The notes beneath the pieces were generated by a model. It was not told the DNA's origin, did not search any database, and saw only the letters and a program-made list of their open reading frames with translations. Shown piece after piece: positions 9,734 to 21,700 of a stretch of 64,000 nt of DNA; position 1 is the stretch's first letter; the number at the start of each line of letters is the position of its first letter. The stretch lies in contig CM026554.1 in NCBI GenBank assembly GCA_015143295.1, positions 26,071,215 through 26,135,214 of the forward strand, written 5' to 3'. The DNA comes from Tetracentron sinense (taxonomy: Eukaryota > Streptophyta > Magnoliopsida > Trochodendrales > Trochodendraceae). The position numbers were made by a program, and so were the translations under genes.

Positions 9734-12700
9734 GTAAGTGGCCTTAATTTTCCTTTTACATTCTTCTTCTTCCTCGAGCATCATAGTCATCATTGTCATC
9801 ATCCTAACTATTTATTCTATTGTATGTGCATACAGCTATATTTCTGAACTATCATCTATTCATTTCTATAATTTTTGGATCCAATATCAACTTAGGTAGC
9901 ATGAATACTAGGCTCTTCCTCCAACAATTCTTTGGACATGACCACAATTGAACAAAATTGCAGTTTTACCTTTTTCAAACAAATTTTTTTTTTGTTATTT
10001 ATTCCAAACAATTTTTCTTGCCTTTTCAAATTTTATGGATAATTTTTCTTCAACCCTTGGTATGATTTATATTGTGTACTTTTCTTTTTATTCTTTCAGG
10101 TATTTAGTGATCCCAAATGTTCTGTCTGCTGCTGTTAGCCGTGGATGCACCATGCTGCATCCTGGATATGGGTTCCTTGCAGAGAATGCTGTTTTTGTTG
10201 AAATGTGCAGAGAGCATGGAATCAACTTTATTGGGCCTAATGTAAGTACTTTAAATCGGGATACATAATGGTAATAAACCATTACTTTATAGAGGATTAA
10301 GCCTTTCACAAGGAATATGTATGCAATTTATCCTTTCATTCACATGAATCTGTCGCTATTGTAATATATGGTCATATATGCATATCTGGTGTTGTCTGTG
10401 AAAATTCCGAGTAACCTTAAGAGGAGATTTAAGTTTTTTGTCATGTAGACTTTAAAGAATGGTATACAGATGAGATGGCCATTCGTGTGGTGCACATAGG
10501 GGTTGGGAGGATGCATCCCATGTTGATCATATAGTTATGGACTCGATAACAAGTAATTAGACGAACTGAACTGTAGAATGCCTACTATGGGAACTTTAGA
10601 TCATTCAAGATGCTTGTGCATGAAGGAAGGGAGAAAAAGTAAGAGCGAGGGTTATAATATTCTCTCACATGCTAAGGGGTGCTAACAAGTTAGTAGTCAT
10701 TGGCCAAATATGGTGTATATAGTCTCTTTGTACATTTAGGAGTACTACTCCTTTGCCCATAGTTTAAACTTTAAAGTATCGGTGTCGAGATATGTATTGA
10801 TAAGTCCAAAATAGGAAACATATCGAGGATACACATAGAAACACTGTAAAAAATTCAACATTGGATACACATAGAAACTCATTTAAAATTGAACCCAAAC
10901 TTATTTCAATGCAAAGATAACATCAAAAAAGATGGTTAGAGTCTATAGATATTATGTGAACTATCTATATGAGTTTCTACTATGCAACTTCTTAGAACCG
11001 CAGATACGTTGCTTGTACATATATAAATAATTATTTATATATAGAGGATGAATGATTCTAGTATTTTTAATTAACATAAATAAAGTAAGAATGGTTCAAG
11101 TTGAATCTAACCAGTGCAACACTGAATAATAAATTAATAACTAATAAGAATACAAGTGAAATAATAAAAAAGTTTGACTTATTTTAATAATTATATTTTA
11201 AAATAATGAAAAAATATATTTAATTAACATAATAAACTTTTAATCTATGGACCTAATAGATCATCCATTGACTAATCTCCTATAATTATTTGAACAAAAA
11301 CACTTAGCATATTATCACTTTTATAAAAATTAAAATAAAAGGAAAATTCCCCTAAAATTAAGGTTGCCGTGGGGGTCTGATAGATCCCACCCTTTCCACA
11401 TTTACATGTACTTAAATTACACCTAAATGAGTATTATAAAGGGCTTAAAATGAATTTTTTTAATGTACTTTCAGATTGTTAAAAAACCCAAAAAATCCAA
11501 CTTCAAATCTTCTTGATGTAAAAGTATGTTTTGATTCATTTTAAGCGATATAAACACTCTAAAATAGAAAATAAATAGAATCAAACATACCTCAATGAAT
11601 AGTGAAAAAACGGTTTTGATTCGATCTCCATGGTGTTTGAATCTTGTTTTCAATCGTTCAAAAGCAACAATGTGTTTAATTTTAGGGTTAGAAGAAGGGA
11701 TTTGGAGGTAATCAAAAAAGAGCTCAATAGAGAATTTTAGCTCAATTTATAAGCCCCTGTTCAATACGATCGAAACTCATGTAATTTTTTAGTACTTGAT
11801 TGTATCGTATCGGTAACCTAGAAAACTTTTACATATTGTACAATACGTATTGATATGCTCGATATTTTAAACCATGCCCTAGCCTATGGATTTTAATGTA
11901 CATAAAACAATACAATACAGTTACCAATAAATTTTTTTTTGTCTATTTTTTATAGTTTGTATAGATACATGTGGGTTTCTTATTTTCATGATTCAGTAGG
12001 CCTTACAGAATGAATGATAATATTCTTTGTTGAATTAAAATTTTCCAAGAAGTATGCATAGCATATTGTTGTTTTTTCCTTCCAACATTGTCCAGTGTTT
12101 TTGGCTCTTGATATTACATAGTGTAGACTGGGACGGACCCTTTAAGCTATATGTTATTTACAAAACAGATTTTTAATTAATTTCAGGGGTTTTAGAATGT
12201 TTCCTTAAACACAACCATTTTTTTAAAAGTGTGTCAAGTGTCTTGGGGAATTTTGTGCAGGCTTTCTGCATCTAGCTCTCTCTGTCGAAGAAGGGGAAGG
12301 TGGAATCCTCCCCCCCTTCTCTCACTCTCTCTCTGTGTATCTCTTTTTTTTAGCACTAAGACAAATAAGCAATTTTTTTTTCATGTTTGTTTGACCTTCA
12401 TTACTTCACTGCTCAGTTGTAAACTATGCTCTTTATCTTTTGCATTGATATTCTGATCTTATCTATGTTTTCTTTCCAGTTTTTAGTATTTATTTTTGTC
12501 GTCTTGCCTAGCGGACCTCTATCTCCTAAGCATTGCCTGGATGCTTTGACTACACTGATTTTACGTTCTTACAGCCTGACAGCATTCGTGTTATGGGTGA
12601 CAAAGCTACTGCCAGAGAAACAATGAAGAATGCGGGCGTTCCAACTGTGCCAGGAAGTGATGGATTGTTACAGGTATCAAGAATTCCATTTTAACTTCTT

Positions 12701-15700
12701 TAATCATATTATTTTTTCCTTTTCAATTTATATATACTTTTCTTTGCTGCAAGGAGAAAAGAAAATTTTTGATTCATTAGTTTACTTTATTATTGGCATG
12801 AATTTACATCTCTAAGACCATCTTGGTAGCTCAATAGATTGAAAATGTTAATTTTGCTACTAATTTCATCAGTTTCTTATAACAATTATAATTCCAGAGC
12901 ACAGAGGAAGGTATCAAGCTCGCTCATGAGATTGGCTATCCTGTAATGATCAAGGTATACTGTCTTTTTCTCTCTTAAAATTAGTTTTATAAGATTTATT
13001 TACTGTGGATAATTAGAATTGCAGAAAACCATGTAAATGTGTATGACAAATATCAGAAGACAAAAAGATCTAATTTGAATTTTCAATAACCTTGTCATTT
13101 TCTGTTGGGCATCAATGTTCTTCAGTGGAACTATTTAAAAAATGAGGGATCCTTATTACATTGACTTTTAACTGTCTCCATCATTTGGGATGAAAATCAA
13201 CCACTACACACAAGCTCTTGTACTTAGTTCATGATTAAGGGATATTAAATCACCTTAGAGTTCTGATTTTCAGACTTTTTTTCTAGGAATTTCTTGTATT
13301 CTTTTTATCCCAGTTTATTTCATCCTGTATAAGTCACAATAGATAATTTTACTCATGAATTACGGGTTCTACCTCGTGCGAGTCACCCAGATTGTGTTTA
13401 AGAAACCTCTTGGGGGTTCTATCTTGTCAGTATTTGAAGGGATATGTACTATAATTTGAGATTTAATATGGTGCTTTTCTAAACTGTATCCGTAATTAAT
13501 TTTTCCGTAAAGTTAAACTGTATCTGGAATTTGCCATGGAATTTCAGTAAACCTAATATACATTTTTTATGCTTTGAAGGCAACAGCTGGTGGTGGAGGA
13601 CGTGGAATGCGTCTTGCTAAAGAACCTGATGAGTTTGTGAAGTTGTTACAGGTATGCCCTTAGCCTTAGCTGTTCTCTTTGCTGCTAACATCAGTGGTGG
13701 ATAGAACTTATTGAGTCCTCCTTTAATTTTTCTATTATTGATTATTTTGTTTGCCCACATGTTAAATATACCATATTTTTCCAAAACTCGTATTATTTTG
13801 TGTTGGAAAATTTCGAGGTTTTATATGATTTATTAGGAAAGCTGATAATGGAAAGACCTTAGATTTCGAAATTTGAATATGTAGGGTCATGCTTGTTCTA
13901 GTCCCACATTGGGAATCTGGAGCTTATATATACTTATCTCTTCCTTTCTTTGGTTTACCTATTCTATTAACTATTCGCTATGGTTGTGTGCACACATACC
14001 CATGCACACATATGCACCCGCGGGCATGGAGGTATGTGGAGAGCGGACCCTGACACCTAGGATGCACTCTTCACATCGTGTATGAAGATCTTGATGAGGC
14101 TCTTTTAGTTTCACAGTTGATCAAGCAATATTTTGCTAAGACGTCTAATTGATCTCAATTATAGCATTATGATGGGATGAAATGGTGTATATGATTAATA
14201 CATGTGGCGCTGGTTTCTTAGGCAGCAGTTGACAAGGGCTAGTTGGGATGGTTAGCTGATTAACAATATCCATTAGGTGCCTTAAAGAAACTTATGAAAT
14301 TCAGATGATGTCTTAGGTGATTGTTAGGCCTTAACAGTCACTGAAAGGCATTGGTTAGAGATGTAAAGGTGTGTCCGGAAAATATACACCCCCCTTGAAA
14401 CACCATGTAATCTATGTAAGAACCGGGGAGAAGGTTTGCATTGTCGAAAAGCTCTCAAGCCTAAGTGAGTTGGTGTAATAGCGAGTAATATTTCTTTGCA
14501 TACACCGAGTTTCAAAACCTAAACATATTAGCCAGTGCTTGCCATTTCTGCAGATTGAAGAAGTTCAGGGATCGTACTTCAACTGTGTAAATCACACTAC
14601 AGTACAGGGTTCTTCGAGGTTTGTTGCATCATGGAGACGGATCTGGCGAGACCTCTTTTGCATCCTTGATCAATTCTAGTGGAGGGGCAAAACACTATCT
14701 AAAAAATAGCGACTAACATAACATGCCCAGGCCCTCATCACACCCATTCCTTTTTAGGTGATTTTGTTCCAACATCCTGCAATTAACCATAATGGGTTTA
14801 TTGCTTATTTGGTTGGTCATATTTAAGTGGTTCCAAACTACTACTGCCCAACTTTATCAAAATCGAACCAGATTGGAAAATTGTAATGGGTGGGATTTAA
14901 ACTGAATTGGGATTCAAATTGTAAGATTGTAGGATTTGTAAAGATTTTCTTTATAATTTAAGCAAAATAATTAAAATAATATCCAAAAACCTAAAAGAAA
15001 ATGGGATATGCTCAAATCATCCATAATCCTTCATATAAGAATAAAAAAAATAGCTGTATATCACGAATATTAACATCACGTGTATACCAGGCATATTTTT
15101 AGAATTAAAAAAAAAAGAAGCTATATATCACCGACTTAAACTAATTCATGTGCCCTCTCATAATCTCATTACAATTTTTTTTTTCAAAAACCAAGTGACA
15201 TTGTTTCCACCTGATATAAACACTTACACATGGCATCTTCTCATACCAAACTAATCCAAACAAGCTGTAGAGTCTAAAAAGAGCAATAAGTATTTTACTT
15301 GATTGTAGATACCATACATCACCTTCAAAAATATTGAATAAATGGCTCCTCATGATGCACTCTATCCATATCATGCTTTTGTTGGGAACAAATTGAAGAT
15401 TTTAGGTCTAGGGCTTTTTGAAGAGGAGAAAACTCAAAATTCCCAAAATCATCTTTCTCTAGAACTGATAAGCAAGTAGAACTGAAAAACAAGTGGGCCT
15501 CTTTTGTTTAAAATATAAAAGAGGGATTTAGTTAGTGTTTATTAATGATAAAACTAAAATTTACAAAATGGGACTTTCGGTCAACATAGTCTTCGTGGCA
15601 TAAGAATCCAAGTTGACTTGTATGAACGTACTGTAATTGGTTTATATGCAAACCAAGCATCTATTTTAAGAAAAAGACTTAATTGCTTCTCAACTAACCA

Positions 15701-18700
15701 GCCTATCGTCAACTCTATGACACGAGCAAATTCAAACAAGTATGGGAATCACCTTGTCAACTCAAAATTTCAATTTAAGCGAACAAAACAAAATTTCAAC
15801 CATATTAACCAATCATTTGATACTATAATCAATGTCCTCTAAATCTCCATGTTGGAAATCTTTTTCATAATAAAGAAAAAAATATTGAGTGGATGGGGGG
15901 TTTGGTGTGGCCCCTACCAATTTATTAATAAACAAAAGATATTACGATGTAGAGAGAGAGAGAGAGAGAAGGGAGGGGATGTAAAAGCCTTACCTTTAGA
16001 GAAAAAACAGTTAAAATTATAAAAGAAACTTTACATATTAGACAGGCATCATGGGCATGCCCACTTTAACCACAAAAATAATACTTGATATATAGGTATA
16101 TGTTTAGGGACATCTAGAGGATTTTTTTTGACCGGTAATTAAGCATGTATATTAAAATATGGAGAAATAGATCTACAAAAACATAATAATGAGAGAGTCC
16201 AAAAAAGAGAGAGATGGAAAGAAAGAAAGCAAGTATCAATGTAGTCCCTAACTGCACGCCCAAAAATTATCCAGGTAGAACACTTAGCCTAACAAAACCC
16301 CCACATCTGCTCCTACATGGTTGGAGGAGCATCATTCTAAAACGAGCAACCCGATCCTATAACAAATGCGTAAACGAGTGGAATGGGAGTCCTCAAAAAC
16401 TCACTTATTCCTCTCTTTCCATACCGACCACGAAATAGTACCAGGTAGAACTGACCAGATAGCCATCCTAGAACTATCTTCACTCAATGAATCCTAACAA
16501 GATGAGAAAGGAAGAGGGAAAGATCCACTCCACGCCCACTCGGGAAAGAACGAAAGCCCAAATCTCACATGCATTAGGACAATGCAAGAGTAGGTGATCT
16601 ACCGCCTCTTCTGCTTGGAAGCACATAAAGGTAATTGCAGGATTTTCCTCAACAGGGATTCAAATCATTTACCTTAAGATTGATTTGAATCATGTTGAAA
16701 TCGTAAATAGTAAGATATTAACAGAAGTGCTACTGCCAATTAGATAGCAAAATTTCAAGTATTGCAAGGTTGTCTGTCTCAATTTTAAAATGGCATCTTT
16801 AGTTTCAGCGTTGCAGGCCTGTTCATGTATTTATGCCATTTGTTTTCAAAATGCTCCTCCCTTTTATTTTCTGATTTTTTTAAATGTCCTTATATTATAT
16901 TGCACTCATAATCTTATATATACACTTTATTCCCCAGACACCCTTGCCCGTAGAAAACAAATTTTATCGCCTGAGAGCCCATATGTAGCCTGAAATGCCA
17001 TTTACTGAGATATAATTTTGCTTCCAAGACTTTTGTCGGAACAATTCGGAACCACCGGAAGTTTGTGTTTATATCAGTTAATTTTAGTTCGGATTCCGTA
17101 TTTTCACAGCAAGCTAAGAGTGAGGCTGCAGCTGCTTTTGGAAATGATGGAGTTTATTTGGAAAAGTACATTCAAAATCCGAGGCACATTGAGTTCCAGG
17201 TAAATCCATATATGATTTTTTGTTCTTACCCTCTTTCGCATCCAAGATTCTTTAAATGTGCTCATTTGATTAAGCTTAAGGTTGACAAGTTGTGTTGAAC
17301 GAAAATATAGCCAATCCAGTACCCATTGGGTAGATAATAAGTTTATAACAATGGTCTCTACCAACCACTGTTACATGAGGATGAAATGTGGGTAATTTGG
17401 GAAAATGGTACAGAATTTAACAGATCTGTATGGAGATTTTCTAGAAGAAAAGTTGGACCAACTAGAAGATCCTAGGCATTCTATTTACTTTTGGATCACT
17501 CACCGTACCTGCCTGACCATCAGAGGGAATGCAATAGATCACATGATTAGGATCATCTGATCATGTTGATTTTTGACTAGGATAGAATTATTTTTGAGCC
17601 AATTGGATGGTGAGTCCAATTTCCCTTTATGTGCACCATATGTCGTGCAGTGATGTCGGGTGATTGGAGTTCTTTTCTACCTTATTAGTGCTTTACATCA
17701 TGGTTACCAAGTATGGGTATAATAATTAATATGGCAATGATCCATTTGGAAAGTACTGGTGTTATATAGCAAAAACACGGCAAACGTACGGAAAATTTAA
17801 AAAATAATTAATTATTAAAATAAATAAAAAATCGTGATATTAACTAATAACAATCATTTAATACAGAATATGCGTTTAATATGGTAAAAGTATGTCAAAA
17901 ATACGCGTATTTTATGCTTTTAATACGTAATTTGTGTATTAAACATGTATTATATGGCAATACACGTATAATACGTAACACGGCAAAAGTATGCAGTTTT
18001 AAACGGTGACCCCCCCTAAAAGTATTATGCTGTAGTACTATACGGGTGTTTGGAAACTATGCTTTACATTTCTTCTTGCTTCGATCTGTTTGAGTAGAAT
18101 AGGGTGGGAAACCTGCATGTGTAATGTCGCCTTCTTTGAAGAATTTATACTTCATCTCAGCATGGAAGCTTGTGATTCACAATTTAGAATGCTGTTTGGC
18201 TTTACAGGTTCTTGCAGATATGTTTGGTAACGTGGTTCACTTTGGAGAGCGTGATTGCAGCATTCAGGTACTGCTCTACCAACCTTTCCTCGTTTTTATC
18301 TTTGAAGTGTTTTAGCTACTCAAACCCACTATAAAACGCTTATTAACACAAACTTAGCTAAGAGAACCAGTTTGCTCTGTATCTGGGTACCAAATCCAAA
18401 CTCTGGTTGATTTAAATCGACAATGCATGGAGCTTGTGAGTTTTCTAATAACATGGATGGAGAAACTCAGAAACCGGAAGAATGAGTTTCAACATAAGTC
18501 CATTTTCTGGAATTTAGTTATTATATCTTCTAAATGCCAAGTTTGAACCTTTCTTTTGTCACGCTACATTTGCAAGGATCTTAAATAGCTTCCTGTCCCA
18601 ACGCCTAACCCACAATTCTACTTCAAGCTATTTAAGAACCACTTGATTTTTTTTTCCTTTTTTCCATAGCATTCTTAATCCCTTTTCTAAACTGCCTATA

Positions 18701-21700
18701 GCTTCTAGATAGCGGATTTGAGGTGTATCTGGAAAGGGCGACTTGAATTCCCAATTTGTTGACACATTCATGCATATGTACTTGAGAGATAAAAATGTTG
18801 TACGTAGATAAAACTATCCTTCATTCTCTTCTCAGTAGAGCAATCCTTAGATTTGGTGAGTGAGAATGGAGCTGATCTGATACGTGAGCCTTGCAAGCAA
18901 ACTAATGACTAAGATCTATATATCCTCTCTACAGTCAGATCCTTGCAGCTCTAGTGAGACATCATTATTGTAGGCCAACAGTACTCTTTTGAAGTCATAT
19001 AGCTGCTTAAAAAGACCACTGAGTAAGTAGTGATTAAGTGCCTCGAGATTTGCTTCGTTGGTTACAGGTTGGTAGTTAGGTTTGTTCTCCCAAGAGCCCT
19101 TCAGAACTTGGATTCAGATTCTTCTGAGGTTGCGGGAGTGGCAGTGGAGGATTTGGGTCGTGAGGCTGACATTGTCAAAGAGGAATTCACCAAGCCACCA
19201 AAAGTTCGTAAATCATCATTTACTGCTAGGAATGAAGCTTTAGTACACCTTGCTAGAGTATGGCATTATCTATATTATCGATCTATTTGTCCATCATCTT
19301 TACTATATTGAAAGGTATAGAGTGACAGCTGTAGCGTAGTAATCTTGGATTCCATATTTTGTTGTCTTAATAAATCTTTTAAGTACTATTTTATTTTTAC
19401 TTTTTGTTATACATATGATAAAAGTAATTATCATCATCAATGCCTTATCCCAAATACTAGGGTTCAATAACACAAAATTCTGTTCTGCCATTTTGTTTCT
19501 ATTAAAAGCCATGACTTTGGTGAAATTATTTGTTGTCAAATCTTCCCTCACCTTCTCCATCCATGTCATTTTTGGCCCTCCCCTTGCGCTTTTAAGGTCT
19601 TCTGCTTACACCCATTTACTATTCACTGGATCCAATAGTGGTCTTTTGAACTTGTCCAAACCATCTCAATCGATATTCCCTTTTTTTTATCACCTATTGG
19701 AGCCACTCTGAGATCTCTCGAATGTGCTAATTTCTAATCTTGTCTTTCCCTTCATCCATCTCAATTCTCAATAGCCTCTTCTCAGCTACTTAAATAATAA
19801 TACCTAATTATAAGATTAAAATAGAAAATTAATTAAACGTAGAACTGATGAAATGAAAAACTAGCTAATTGGATTAACAAGTTATGCTGAGTATGATTCT
19901 TCAACAGCGAAGAAATCAAAAGCTGCTAGAAGAAGCCCCCTCTCCGGCGTTGACCCCAGAGTTGCGAAAAGCCATGGGTGATGCAGCGGTTGCAGCAGCA
20001 GCATCTATAGGCTATATTGGTGTAGGAACGGTTGAATTCCTTCTGGATGAAAGGGGTTCCTTCTACTTTATGGAAATGAACACTCGGATCCAGGTAAAGG
20101 ACACAAGATGGGAGGCGGATTTTTATTCTAAACATTTCCTCATTACATGCTTTCGATAATATCTATGGTGAGAAATACTATTTTCCTTCTTTTAAAATTC
20201 AGGTGGAGCATCCTGTGACTGAAATGATTTCTTCTGTCGACTTGATCGAGGAACAAATCCGTGTGGCTAGGGGAGAGAAACTCCAGTACAAACAGGTGAT
20301 ATGAAAGAGATATTTTCCTCCTTTTTTGTAAGCAAAAAAGGAGAGTCATTGAGATACTGTGTTGGTTTTCTACCTACAGGAAGATATTGTACTTAGAGGA
20401 CATTCAATTGAATGCCGTATTAATGCGGAAGATGCTTTTAAAGGATTTCGGCCGGGGCCTGGTATGCTTTTATCTGTGTATATGCTCGGATTCACTTGCT
20501 AATAAATATATAAAAGTGTTTTTCGGATTCTTTAGGTCCAAAACCAATGTTCTATTTTTATTCTATACCCTTTTATACACACTTTGTTTTGTTCTCTATT
20601 TTCAGATGAATTGATCGACTATTGTTGCGACTTAAAACTCCAACAAGGGTTATAGTTCCAAGTTTTGCCAGAACCTCACGTACCTTTTGATTTTGAACAA
20701 CAGGGAGAATAACAGCATATTTGCCATCTGGAGGCCCATTTGTGCGAATGGATAGCCATGTCTATCCCGATTACGTGGTTCCCCCAAGCTATGATTCCCT
20801 ACTTGGAAAGGTCTGTCCGTTTTATTCCCTTAATTTGAAGGTATATCAGAGTGCATGCATGTATTTATATACATATATATTATGTATTTACAGGCTCATG
20901 TCTGTGGGTATATATGCATATGTGTACAAATCTATATGTGAGAATCTTTCTGCATACATATATATATATATCCTACTGAATGCATGTTTTCTGATAGATA
21001 TGTATGTGTGTGTGTACATATACTGCTGTATGGACTTTAATATCAGAGAATATTGTGTTCACTGGATTATGTGCTCAAATTGAAATTTTTTGCTCTAAAT
21101 GGTGATTCTAATTTTTTGGCCATCTTTTAGCTCATTGTATGGGCTCCAACGAGAGAAAGAGCAATTGAGCGCATGAAAAGGGCTCTTGACGACACTGTTA
21201 TTACAGGTTTGTAAATTGTAATCCATTCTTGATTAAGATTATACTATGTTCAGGAAGGGAAAGTCTTCTCTACTATTTAATTCTTCAATTATCACTGAAT
21301 ATCACTACAACTTGCTTGATTTCATATAGTTTTGTTGTGGATTGACGGACTTGCACAATAAAAGTAGATATCATCTTTATGTATGCATCAGACTACCATG
21401 CTTGGCATTTCCCAAGGGTTCTTCCTGTTTCTCTATAGTGCATCATGTTTACTTTCTTCTCGTTCAGTCACTAGTAACATCTAGTGTTACAAATCTCGTT
21501 CTCGGGTTTTTATTGGTTGAAATTTTGCTTGGGAGATTTTCAAATCTAAAATTTTTTTTCCCTGGGTATTTCTTGGCTAAATTCTGGCAATAATTAAAAA
21601 AATTGCAGAAAATATTAATAAATATCACCAATTTATAAGTCATCAAACTAGCAATATTGAGTATTTTCCATGAATATTGTAAAATATCGGCTAAATATTG

